A stretch of DNA of 64,000 nucleotides from positions 72,042,457 through 72,106,456 of the forward strand of contig NC_086374.1 in assembly GCF_036588685.1 (NCBI RefSeq), given 5' to 3'. A model generated the notes under the pieces. That model had not been told where the DNA came from. It was given only the letters and a program-made list of their open reading frames with translations, and did no database searches. How positions within the stretch are numbered: the stretch's first letter is position 1; each line of letters starts with the position of its first letter. This document shows positions 1-13,200 of this stretch, piece by piece. A program made the position numbers and the translations under genes. The DNA comes from Mytilus trossulus. Its lineage: Eukaryota > Mollusca > Bivalvia > Mytilida > Mytilidae.

Positions 1-204
1 GTGAGACTTGGCAGCCCTGTATGATATAAGCCTTAGTTTGTCCCCTTGTCACAGTCGCTCATGTATTCATTGATTAAACACTAGTGATATTTCACTGCTT
101 CGCTACAAGAGTGTGTACTTTGTGCCTAAAATTAAAAAGTTTGTCAAGTGACCAACATATTTAGTTATATGCTTCACTTTCAGGTGTTGCCTATGTAAGT
201 GGGG

Positions 205-515
205 TAGTAATGCCCTTACCATCAGGCATTAAAGGGTAATTTTCCGCTACTTTTAGTGTCAAATTGATAAAAAAAAAAATACCTGTAATGGGCATATCTG
301 TCAAAATATTCTTATTGTCAGAGGTTCAAAATAATTATTGTCACCGTTGATTTTGAAAAAAAATATTGTGAATCATCAAAATCAGTTGAATATTTTTATT
401 GTCTAAAAGAAAGTGTACATTTTATTGTCGTGTACCATTAATTATTACTGTTCAAATCCTTTGGCAAGAATGTTTACCGTTATTTGTCATGAAGGTACCC
501 ACATTTATGACCCTC
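205..515 (+). repeat. Dispersed repeat family R1, copy 1
   Basis: Contains AGTGTCAAATTGAT, a block near TTCAAAATAATTATTGTCAC, TCTAAAAGAAAGTGTACATT and a terminal stretch with GTCATGAAGGTACCC. The same blocks occur in the same order at 17690-17985 and on the opposite strand at 49330-49740. Confidence 0.55.
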
Positions 516-716
516 ATGATAGAGAATTTTTTTATAAAAACTGTTTAAGGTTAATTTGGAATTTAATCTTAAATGATTGTTTTAACTAATCAAAACTTAC
601 TCTGAGTACAGAAAAACACATCTAATAACTAGGAGGATTGAGCTTTTCGGTTTGATACAATGTCAGCCATTTAAATTTTGTAAAGGTCTAGAAAACTTGG
701 CAGGGCTCCAAATAGA

Positions 717-882
717 TATAGGAAGATGTGGTGTGAGTGCCAATGAGACAACTCTCCATCCAAATAACAATTTAAAAAGTAAATCATTATAGGTTAAAAT
801 ACGGCCTTCAACACGGAGCCTTGGCTCACACCGAACAACAAGCTATAAAGGGCCCCAAAATTACTAGTGTATATTTATTCCA
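717..882 (+). repeat. Interspersed repeat family R2 (GAAGATGTGG head), partial
   Basis: Starts GGAAGATGTGGTGTGAGTGC and continues CCAATGAGACAACTCTCC, ACGGCCTTCAACACGGAGCC and GCTATAAAGGGCCCCAAAAT. At least seven other full or partial relatives lie in this window; the type (SINE-like or MITE) is not resolved. Confidence 0.7.
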
Positions 883-1264
883 CCTTACAGAAGTTCAGAC
901 TCTACTGGAATATTTGTTATAAACAATGTCATACATGTAGTACATGTATCTGTTCCTGTTGAAACAGATATTATATACCCTTTTATTTCGTATTAAGGGG
1001 GGAACAAATACTGTAATATTTGTTCCAATGGAAATAATATTACAGAATATTTACTCCACTTGTCAAGTTGAAACTTATTATTAATATGAAGGAACTTCAT
1101 TCCATGACAATTCAAAATGACTTGATCTTTCATGGATACTTGAGTTATTAGAAATCATGCTATAATCTCCTTAATTTTTCATTATTAGTTCAAGGTGCAT
1201 AATACAAATGTAATATAAGAGCTCTTTCAATGGAATTGATTTTATATCTTATTTTTTAGAAATA

Positions 1265-4200
1265 ATGGACAGACAGATGCAATCACACTTTACAGCCACC
1301 CTCAGCCATAGCTTTAGTATGCCTAGCTTGGCTGAGGGCAGTGAACCTATTTCTGAAGTGGAGGAAATCAATGAGGTAAATTTAATCTCAGCCATTTTTT
1401 AAACACTCACCCCTCAACTGTTAAATCTTACAGACTGGTAACCTATAGCGTTCACTAGCCTGCCAAAGCTGAGTTTGTGAGTTTGAAATTTCTTCCTGAC
1501 ATGTACAACATTGTTTTCTATCAAAGATCATGATTCTCTCTTTGTGGACTTGCCTCCTCCTTAAATAATACATGGGACCCTTGATAAAGCAAAGAGTGCT
1601 GCAAGTGGCATTTAACACATTAATTCTGTCAGTCTAATTGATTCCTTATTAACATAACACAGTCTGATTCAAGTTTATGTCACCAACTATATTAATATCC
1701 ATAAAGTGACTTACATGTAGTACTAAAAGATATATAGAAATTATATGTAATAAAAAAAATTGTCAGATTGATGGAGAACAAAAAATGAAAATGACATGTA
1801 CCGGTAATAAAATTTCATGCATCTGAATCGCTTTTCTTGATTTACCTTTATAAGAAACACAAAGCAAAGGATATATAAGAAGCGAAAAAACAAGTTGAAG
1901 AGCTGTATTACCAAAAAGGACATAAAAATTGCTAAATCCATCTAGGGTCAATAACTTGATGATAATATTCTTTCAATTTCAAATTGATAGTGTATATATA
2001 TAGTATGATTGCTAAGGGCAAATTCTATGAAACACTATGAATGTCATGGTTTTCATGAATATGAATTTACTTCTAATGACAACCAATGTAAGGTTGTTTT
2101 TTATTGTATAAATTGCCATTTACAGATATATCATTGTCAAATATCAACAAAAAATCAGATAAAGAATTAAATACTTCAATCTGATCCAATTGCTTAATTT
2201 CTGTTGATTTTTTTTTATTTCAGATTAAATCACTTCGGGAAATGGGAGACCAAGCTATGCAATTACAAGACTTTACTGTAGCCATAAAACGTTACAATGA
2301 AGCTTTGGAAATTGATGATAAAAACATGGAGGTTTTATTTGCAAGAACTAAAGCTTTTCTAGACATGGGAGATAACTCTATGGCATTGAAGGATGCAGAG
2401 AATTCAATAAACATAGAACCTGACAACCCAGAGGTTTGATTTTGCTTAATTAACATGTATATAGTAAAATCTTAAAAAAAACTTGATTTAGACTATAAAT
2501 GATAAATATTTGATATTGAAAAATGTTTGTATTAGTAAAATTTCTGTTAAAGGGAGGTAATTGTCTTAATTTTCATTTTGCCATATACTGTATGAAGTTG
2601 CATTATCACATAAAAAAATTCTGATTAAATAAACATGAAATTAATTTCTTTACAGGCATACAGACTTTATGGCTTGACTTTATGCCAAGTTAACAATTAT
2701 AGAGATGCTGTCTCAGCATTTTTGACTGCACTTGACCTTGACCCTGACAATGCTGATGACCTAACAGACCACATTGCAGAAGTTGCTGAACATATATGTC
2801 ATATTCCAAAAGATGTTTTAGAAAAACTAGAAGGTAAATATATTTCAAAAATTTTCAAAATGTTTTTTGGAGGGTGAAATACAAATGTATTTAATATTTA
2901 CGATTGCATTAGTAATGGTTAAAGACTGGTACTTGTAAAGTAATATTTGCTCTTGAAAATGACATATTAGAAAAAAATTGACAATTACATATATATCATG
3001 TATATTTGGCAAAACAAAATACAAATTATATTTTTTTGTACCTAGGATTTCCCAATTGATTTAACTTTTACCTTATACCCTAATCCAATACGTTTAAGCG
3101 CGAGACAAAAACAAGTCCTACAATTCTTGGCAAATAAAAAAAAAAACCCTCACAAAACAAATGTTTAAGGTCACAATGACCATGACAGGTTGTCCCAAAT
3201 GACCTCTGGTCATCCAATGGCAGTTCAGTCATGAAAATGAGATTGTAATTTAGTGTGAACTAATTTTACATCCCTTAACATTAATAGTTTTATCAGTTGC
3301 ATGTTTTCTTTTTACAGAAATGGACAGTTACAAAAAGTTAAGTGAAATTGGTGTACATCTTTTCCAAGCTAAAAGATATGACTTCTGTATAACGATTTTG
3401 GAAGCAGCTCAGAAGTTTCAAACAAATCAGAAAGGAATAACAATGAGGATTTTATTGACTTTAGCCAATGCCCACTCTGCTTGTAAACATAATGAACAGG
3501 CCATTTCTATATACCAGGAATGTCTGTCCACTGCAATTGCCACTCATGAACAAATATACCAGACAAAGTCGCTGGTGAACATTGCAACTCTTTATCTGGA
3601 AAACAGAGACACTCATCAGGCTATAGTATTCTATGAAAAATTATTACAATTAGAGGCGGAGCTTGAAGAGGAGGCTGGGTCACAGAGAGAACTCCCAGAT
3701 TTCTGGACAAAAGAACTCCAGTGTGGTTTGCGTCTCAATCTAAGTATTGCTTATAAAACAATCGGACAGATGCATCATGCAGAACATCATGCCAGAAAGT
3801 ATATATCCTTGTTAGAACAATTTAAACTTGAAGGTCGAATAAAATCAGAGTCATACCACAATACAGGCATGTTGAATGAAATCCTTGGAAACTATGATGA
3901 AGCTATGAAAAACTATAATTTGTATTTACAATCTTCTAAACGCAATAAAGATCGAAAAGGAATGGCCCAGGCTTATGGATGTTTAGGTAGTGTTTATGGC
4001 GCATTGAGAAACTGGAAGCTGTGTATAACATATCATGAGCAGTATATATCCATGGCAAAGCGTTTTAAAGACACAAAGATGACTGTTATGGCATGTGAGA
4101 TGTTAGCTGACACATACCTCATGAAGGAAGATTATGAAAAGGCCATTGAAGTGTATGAGCAGATGCTGAATGCTGCCATTCGAACAGACTACAGAAGCAG

Positions 4201-7200
4201 AGCTACAGCTTTATGTAAAACTGGCAATGTTTACAGAGAGATGAAAAGATATCAGCATAGTTTATTTTTCTATGAACAAGCATATGATCTTGCTGATGAT
4301 ATGGAATATTATGATATACTTAAAATATGTCAGTATAACATAGCATGCATACAACAACATTCCACACAGCTTAAGGATATTGAACAAGCTCGGCAATATT
4401 TTGAATCCCTGATTCCATTCTATGAGACAAAGATTAAAGAACATCATGATGAAGATACATATTGTCCACCCGACTATGAAAAACAATTGACTGAATGTTA
4501 TGATGGGATGCAATGTGTTTTGAGCAAGCTGGGTAACAAAAACGAATGTTTACAGTTTGCAGAAGCATATCGTAGGAGATACATTACAAAGATGCCAGGA
4601 TATATAGGATCACAGATTGCTCCACATTTAGATTCCGTAGAACATATTACCCGGATTGTTAACCAACAGAATGCCAATGTTTTATATTATTCCTTACTAC
4701 CCAGTAGACTGTTGATATGGGTTTTACTTCCTGGTCAAGGTGTTGTCAGATTCTATTCTGGGAGAGCGGAAGAGGATGAGGGCATGATAGAACAGGTGGG
4801 TCTTTCAATCAATGTTGATAGAAATAAGAAAATGTCAATGAGACAACCATGTGAGGAACCAGAACTTTTTATAAGGGGAGGGCACTGACTGACCTAAAGG
4901 GGAGGGGGCGCTATATAATCAAACAAATTTTTCCCACAAAAGGCTCCCCCTCCTGGATTCGCCTATGACAACTCTCCATAAAAGTCACTCTGTGTAATAA
5001 GTAAACAATTCAACACTGAGCCTTGGCTCCCACCAAATTTTGTTGAAAAAAATCATGACCTTTCATACTTTGAACATGTTGAAATTGATATCTAATGCAA
5101 TTTTGTTTTGGGGGGGAAAGGGGGGAGCAGACACCATTTGCAATGATATATTTCTGCCTCAGCGGTAGAAACAGGCTCAGTAGGTCAGATTTTTTATGTC
5201 AAACATATGGTTTGTTTGGAGGAAGGACACACACATAAATATTTTATATAGGCTTTATTATGAGAATTAAAGTACTTTTATACTTTATTTGTTTTTTATT
5301 TTAAAGATATATGTACATGTACCAATTGCTTGAATATGAATTTTATTATTGCATTTTAGGTACAAACTTTATTGAAAGAGATCAGAGGCAATGCTGACTG
5401 GAAAAATTTGCAAACAACTTGTGAAAATCGAGCAATTCCATTGAGTGAAGAAAGACTTAATTTAAAGAGACACAGAAATTTGATGCTAGCTGAAAGAAAG
5501 TCTGAAGACCACAAAGATAACCAAAACAATAATAATGAGAGTACTTCTAATAAATCTCCATGTCATAAACTCTTTAACTTGCTTATAGCACCTGTTGAGG
5601 ATATTTTGATGAAGTTAGACAAAGGAAATAACTTAGTAATTATACCAGACAAAGATTTATTTCATTGCCCATTTACCATCTTGCAGGATTGGAGTTCAAA
5701 TTATTTGTCAACTAGACATCATATCACCATATTGCCTAGCATATTAATGTTGGAAAAATGTGTAAATAACGAACTTAACTATTTAAAGAGTCAAGATGAA
5801 CTAGACTTCTTAAGATCTCAGGTTAGAAAAGGAGGCTTGAATAAATATCTGACCAAAACCATATTGTCCAACGCTACCACTCCAGCAGATGATGTTGAGT
5901 CATCTTTATCCTTTATGTTAGATCTACGTAAGGTGTCAAACCCACGGTTAGTCACAACACAACTTTCTCTTAAGTCTGAACTTGAAGAAAAATTGGACCA
6001 GTCAAAAGAAAACACCCAATTATCATTGGAGGGTAACAGAATGTCTCCCCGATCTCCAAGTCAGAACTTACCACTAATTCCTGAAAAATCAGCTTTGAAG
6101 GCTGCCGATTTCTTATCCCGTGTAGGAAGTCCAACATCACTCGAAGCTTTACTGAGTCTACATAGCTACTCTACACTTACCAGTTGCACCTCTACAGGAA
6201 CAGACATAACATCGTCTTCTAGTGCTGTAACGGAGTTTCAGCAAATCAGTGACAGGGAAAGATGTCTGGTAATTGGAAATCCCCAACTACCAGAAAGGTA
6301 AAACATTGTGTTTAAATAAATTGAAATAAGTTCAAGTAGATGTGTTGGTTTGAATGAATGAGAAAGCAACCAAAAAAAACCCAAATATAACAAAAAAAGA
6401 CAACATAAAGTCTTGACCAATACACATGTATTTATGCAATATATTTTAAGCTCTTAATTGTCCAACAGTTATCAAAGGTACCAGGATTATAATTTAATAC
6501 ACCAGACGCGCGTTTCATCTACATAAGACTCATCAGTGATGCTCAGATCAAAACAGTTAAAAAGCCAAACAAATACAAAGTTGAAGAGCATTGAGGACCC
6601 AAAATACATATATCAATGAAATGATAGAATAAGCTTACTCATTGTATTTTCTATTTTAATGGCAGTCGAAATTTCTACCTTTATCCAATTAGACTCTGTT
6701 TACAAAACCTACAATATTACATATTGATTATGATGTTAACCCACTCTTGGAATGCATGCATTGAATATTTGCCACTGGATGTTGCAAATAATCCATTAAT
6801 AGATTTACTTCTATGTGAAATTTTACAGTGCAATATTGCATGGTAGTCCATGGAAGCCATCTTGTATCAGTCTACCGGCAGCCAAGAGAGAATTGTCAGC
6901 TGTAGGTTCCTGGTTAGATGTTTCTCCTATAACAGGTTCACAAGCTACCAAGGAGGCTTTTCTCAAAGAAATACAGAATTCAACAGTCATACATATAGGT
7001 AATTAGAATTAAATAGTCATACATATAGGTAAGGCCACACCAATTTAATTTCTTGTTCTATGGATTTTTGGACTCCAAAATAGGGGGCGAGCGAGCGATT
7101 TGAAAATTTTAGTAAAAAAATATTTAATTTGCAAATTTTTTAGGCGAAGCTTGAAAAGTAAAGGCGAGCGGTTATAATTTTTTTTGTAAAAATAAAATAG

Positions 7201-10200
7201 TAGGTTCTGATAATATTAAAACTCGATTTATCACTTGTACTTTGACATTTCTTTAATTTCTGAAGTATTTTTTCCTGTTCACCAAGAAATAATTAAATCT
7301 GGTCTATGTATGTGTTACTGACAATGAGACAATTCTCCGTCTTTACATGTTTTTTGAGGGATCAATATAAGTTATAAAATATCTGTTTGTACAAAAGGGC
7401 TAATATTTTCTTAAAGAACTAGATATCTATCTGGTATTAAATGGTCAAAACATGTCCAAGAATTTTGAAATTTTCCTGGACTTTAACCATGTTAAATTAA
7501 CACATTTACTTTAATTACAGTGTAATATTATTCAAAATAAGTGGACCCCTCTTTTAGAAAAAGTTGTTTAAAATATGATGTAACTCTCCTCTTTTTGAGT
7601 ACAAAATTTCCAAGGTTTTGTATAGAAGAACTATACAAATCCTTGGTATTTCTTTTTTCTTTTCTACATCAGTAAAATGAGCCCTTGTCTGAGGGAGGGT
7701 TGTTCTCAACCTGATAATAACAAACACAGGTCAAAGTACTGCCTTTCACACAGGGCTTTGATACAGACCAAACATCAAGCTATAAAGGACCCGAAAATTA
7801 TTAGCTTACACAATTTCGAACAGGAAAACCAACGATCTAATTTATATATCCTAACAGGAAAATACCAATGAACAACATCAACAAACGATAACTGCTGAAC
7901 GACAAACCCCTCAATCAATCATGACAGGTGCATATACATGCAGCGGCTATAGATAGTTTTGTTTCGCCAGAATACAATATAATTGCAGTTGAAGGCTAAT
8001 CCTTTTGAAGTTCGTTGTACTTTATTCTAACAACGAACATGTTTTGATAGCGAATATAAGTAAAGGGGAAAGAAACCAATTTGTTGTTCTTTACAGGTAT
8101 TTCCCCTGTTATAAATTTATATCGGAGCACTCCCACTTTGGATAAATAGGTTACATGCTGAAACAAATATTCTCACAGATATTTTCACAGTGTAGTGGGA
8201 TGCTTTAATGTTTAAAATCGTTATATACAGTTTATACTGTGCTTTTAAAAGCAAATGTTGACATCTTTATATAATATTTACAAAAAAAACAGGTGCAGCA
8301 AATGGACATGATTACATTTTCGGATGCGGGAAGCGGGAATATTAAAATAATAAAAAAATTCTGTTTTGAAAAACAGTCATACATATATGTAATAAGAATG
8401 CAACAGTTATTCATATATAGGTAATTACAATTCAACAGTTTGGTTTATATTTTGACACTACTTATATTATCAATAGTAGAAAGTTGCCATTTTTTTATCA
8501 CAAAAGTTTGTGATCAAGCAACTGTTTTATGTGAATTTAGGTTACTTTCCCCCAAAACTGGACATTCTGTTTTCTTTCCCAACTTGAACTTACAGGTAAG
8601 AAAATAAGCAAATAATACATTTATTTAATTTATTTTAGCAACATTTGGTTGTTGGAGAGAAGGATATCTTGCATTTACACCTAATCCGATAAGACAAGAA
8701 TCAGGTCCTCCCCAGCAATACTCATATATTGTCACAACCAGTGATATTTTAGCCTGTAAACTTAATGCTCAGCTTGTTGTGTTAAATGTTGGATACAACT
8801 CTAACAGGTCAGAAGAAACGATTGAACAGGGATACAGTTTGCCGTCTGCTTTCCTAGCTGCAGGTTAGTGTTTATATTTGATTAAAAGATATGGTAGGAT
8901 TGACAATTAGAAAAATATTTGAAAACCAAAAGACAAAGAGGGAACAAATTTGATTTTGAAAATTTCAATCAAGAAATTAAAGTGTATATTTTACAAATTC
9001 TTAAAAAGTGAAATCTGTACATAAAGGTAATTAGTAGTCAACAGTCGTACATATAGTAAACCATACCAAACTCTACATCAGAAACCTGTCCAAACCATCA
9101 AATTATTGTACAAAGATTGAAATAGTATAATAACAAAATTAGCTAACTCGAAGGAAAATTCCAAACATACCTTTATAAAATTGCAAAATCAAAAGCTAAA
9201 ACACATCAAATGAATTAGAAACTACTGTCATATTTCTGACTTGGAACAGGCATTTCCTTAGGAAGAAAACAAAAGATTAAACCTGGTTTATATACCTGGT
9301 ACTTAGTAGCTAGCGAAACCTCTCACTTGTATGAGGGTTGTATAGAACTTCATTATATCAAAAACAATGTGTAAGCAAAATAAAAAAACCATAATAGTTA
9401 AAAATGTTAAATGGTATTATTTGATTAATTATTCTGAGCAAATTTGATATTCCTAGCTAAATATATATTTTGGGGTTAGGTTTAAACAGCTTTTGTTGCA
9501 TATTTCCAAATACTGGGGGGGGGGGGGGGGGGGGAATGTATACCGGTAAATAGAAAATATGACAGAAAAACATATGTTGGGTTTGAACAAAATGAAGACA
9601 TGCATACAAAACGTGAAATATTATTTTACATAGTTAATTTTAAGATAATTTAAGAGACCTGACATTTTTCGTTACAGAATATTTTTTTTAGATTAGATTA
9701 ATGAGTATTTTGGAATTTTTGTTGTTGAGTAAATCATGTGTGATGAGGGCAATATTTATTTGATTGTTTTTGATTGCTCAGGAGAAGTTTTTCTATATGT
9801 TATTGGTGTATATTTTAGGAGCCCAATGTGTACTTGCATGTTCCTGGTTGACACCAAATATTGCTAGAGAGAAGTTTTTCTATAGATTTTACACTGAATT
9901 ACAAGAAGGCTGTCTGGTAACAGAGGCTATGTACACAGGCATGCGATTCCTCCAAAGTGATGAAAGGTATATTGAAGAAATCAAGAAATCAAAAATCCTT
10001 TGAAATACAATTTTTCATCAATCCTCGAAGTCCACATTTTCTAATGAATTGAAAACAGACATTGACAAAGCAACAATGCTAACATTTGGTCTGTCATGTC
10101 AAAATAACAATAATAAATGCATGCAATGATTTCTGAATTTTCAAACATTTTGCCATGCAGGATGTCTAAAAAACTACTCTAGGTAAGATTTTGTTTCCTC

Positions 10201-13200
10201 CAGTCATGGAAGTAGTTTTGAATTGCTTTTTAAAGGACAGAAAACCACATATGAACTTAATTTGACCTATAATGGTTTACTTTTACTAATACAAATTGTG
10301 GCTTGGCACTCATACCACATCTACTTATATCTAATAACAAGAAAATATGTAACACTGTTATTGATATAAAGGTACAAATGTATAATGTTTTCGATAAGAT
10401 GTGCTTCTTTTTAAAATTCATAATATATACTAGTAGTCTTTGTGAAATGATACAATGCAAGGGTTTCATGTTTTTAAATTTTTTGCATTAAATGTATAAA
10501 ATAATGCAGTATTTCTTTTTTTCCTCAGATATTCAGATATTCAAACATGGTGTCCATTTCTGCTGATAGGTAAAAATGTTGCTATTAACCTTAAACAGAT
10601 ACGACATGCAATGTTAGACCAGAAACTTGATCAAACAGAGAAAATGGTGGAGGAAAAAAGCGGAAAAGAATTCTTGAATCCGAAAACCTTTATACCATCA
10701 GGTAATTGCTGTTGTGTTATCTTGTTGATACTTATTTTTGACCCCCAACTTCTCCTAAACAAACTCTTTAATAGAAAGTATTCAAATTACCTCAGAATCT
10801 TAACCATATAAAGCCATTGTGCATATCCATTTTTTTTATTCAAGACATTTTGGGGGATTCCCTTGAAAAATTTTGTCATTTCTGAATATGCAGATAAAGG
10901 GTATTATTAGCTTTGGGCACAGTACATCCCTTGGGGCACTGTATACTTAGTAGTTTTTGCAAATATTGTAAAGAAATGTATTATCAACTCTATATATATA
11001 TATATGCCAATAAGAAAGAAAACACAAAGCAGTTAACGAAAGGAAAACCTAGCAGACAACAAGCTTTGACCCTTTTTTGTCGAGCCTTCGACTTTAGTTG
11101 AAAAAGCGAGACTAAGCGATCCTACATTCCGTCGGCGGCGGCGGCGTCCACAAATATTCACTCTGTGGTTAAAGTTTTTGAAATTTTAATAACTTTCTTA
11201 AACTAAAACGGATTTCTACCAAACTTGGACAGAAGCTTGTTTATGATCATAAGATAGTATCCAGAAGTAAATTTTGTAAAAATAAAATTCCATTTTTCTG
11301 TATTTTACTTATAAATGGACTTAGTTTTTTCTGCGGGGAAACATAACATTCACTCTGTGGTTAAAGTTTTTAGAATTTTAATAACTTTCTTAAACTATCC
11401 TTGGTTTGTACCAAACTTGGACAGAAGCTTGTTTATGATCATAAGATAGTATGCAGAAGTAAATTTTGTAAAAAAAAAATCCATTTTTTCCGTATTTTAC
11501 TTTTAAATGGACTTAGTTTTTTCTGCGGGGAAACATAACATTCACTCTGTGGTTCATGTTTTTAAAATATTAATAACTTTCTTAAACTATCCTGGGTTTG
11601 TACCAAACTTGGACAGAAGCTTATTTATGATCATAAGATAGTATCCAGAAGTAAATTTTGTAAAAAGATAACTCCATTTTTTCTGTATTTTACTTTTAAA
11701 TGGACTTAGATTTTCATCCAGTTAACATTACATACAGTCTGCAGTTAAGTTTTCAAAACATTTATTAGATTCATTAACTATCCTGATTTTTACCAAACTT
11801 GTACAGAAGCTTCTTACAATCAAAAGATAGTATCAAGAGGAATATTTTTATTGATGTTTTTCCTCATTTTTGTTGAGCCTGCAATTTACAGCAAAGTAGG
11901 TTGGAACCCTTACAATTTTTTTAAATTTTAACTGCAACATCATCTGATCTCTAGTAGAGAATTGTTTCATTGACAGCAATACCAAATCTTCTTACTTTTT
12001 TTATTTAAACATTAAAAAAATCTTCAAAATGAATATGAGTCCAGTTCTGATCCAAATGTTTTACATTTTATTATAGTGCCTTCCAGAGAAGAAAACTTAG
12101 CATCTGTACAGAGAATTCTGGGAGAAATATTACAAGACCACAAATATCATCCAATGGTTGTTTCTGACTTAATAGATTTGGTAAGTAAAGTTACTGACAT
12201 TTAGAGTTTGAGAGGTTTTTTCTATTTTTAGCACAGTAACTCCAAAGCTTTCAGCAATTTCAATAAAACTTTAGTGACTGGTTTATATATTTATTAATAT
12301 AAACTTCCTTTAGTTTTCTTTATAAATTTTTGAAATGACATTGAGGAGTTATGGAACTTTATTCATTAAAAAAAGCGTCGGGCATATCATGCACTTATGG
12401 CATAGCTCATTATTGATAAAAACTTCTTGTTTTTTTTTTTTAAATTTGCAGGATCTTATGTGACTTAAAAAATGTCAGACAAATTTGCATACAAGTGTAA
12501 ATATGTCTATTTTCAAATAAGTAGAAACTAGATATTTGTAAAAGAATATTTTGCACCGTTTTATTCTTCTATTTCCAGTTGGATAGTGCACTGAAGAGAC
12601 TACACACCCAGGATAACAATCGACAGATTAGTTTAGTGACGGACAACCTCCTACACAGTAAACCTGGTCTTGACTTACTTAAATTGCTGGGATTCCATTT
12701 CCAAGCCAAAGCTGAAGATATTATGCAACCATATGTGGTTTACCCACATTGGAATAAAGATGACCTGCTGATCCCAGTTTATGACGCTCTTAGATCTATC
12801 ATGGGTAAAACTTTATACGTAAAATTGGAACTATTTCAAATGTATAGTTATTGATATGCAAGCAAGAAAGCAACTGTCAATTTATAAATAATTCTTCAAA
12901 CATTTCTATCAAATCAAGTGATTTAAGTTGGGAGTTGTGTCCCATGGTAAAACTGGTTGATTTTCTTATTTTGCTTACCAGATTAAAACATGTGATAAAT
13001 AAGAAATAGTTATTAGATTTTTCTTTTTTTACTTACAAACTTGATAATAATTTTGCACCCTTTGCCTCAAATAATAATGTGGATATCTTTAGGTTGTTAC
13101 AGCTAATATAGAAATACAGTTCTTTGAAATTACTTTTTTTCAGATATATCAGAAGACAAAGACTGTACACAAGCTTTACATGACATACTACCTGCACCAC

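Larger units (their letters stand above)
1..1264. other. Upstream region: repeats, no gene seen
   Basis: Holds one copy of a dispersed family at about 205-510 (related sequence at 17690-17985 and, reversed, at 49330-49600) and a partial copy of the mussel-type interspersed repeat at about 717-880. No exon could be supported, although 5' exons of the TTC28-like gene may lie here or farther left. Confidence 0.6.
5360..9966 (+). other. TTC28: CHAT-domain exons 5-8 of the TTC28-like gene
   Basis: Exon 5 holds the CHAT strand IIPDKDLFHCPF (residues 753-764) and a long low-complexity Ser/Thr and Asn insert. Exon 6 gives the region up to VIHI. Exon 7 continues ATFGCW and LVVLNVGYNS, and exon 8 opens with the conserved AGAQCVLACSW core. 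In active CHAT proteases these places read ATHG (His) and LSAC (Cys); here they are ATFG and LNVG. As I recall it, human TTC28 also lacks the Cys, so a pseudo-enzyme role is probably a family property, with loss of the His as a further step here. Confidence 0.8.

Noticed and set aside
4262-4513. 83-codon minus-strand frame
   Set aside because: Antisense shadow of the large TPR exon.
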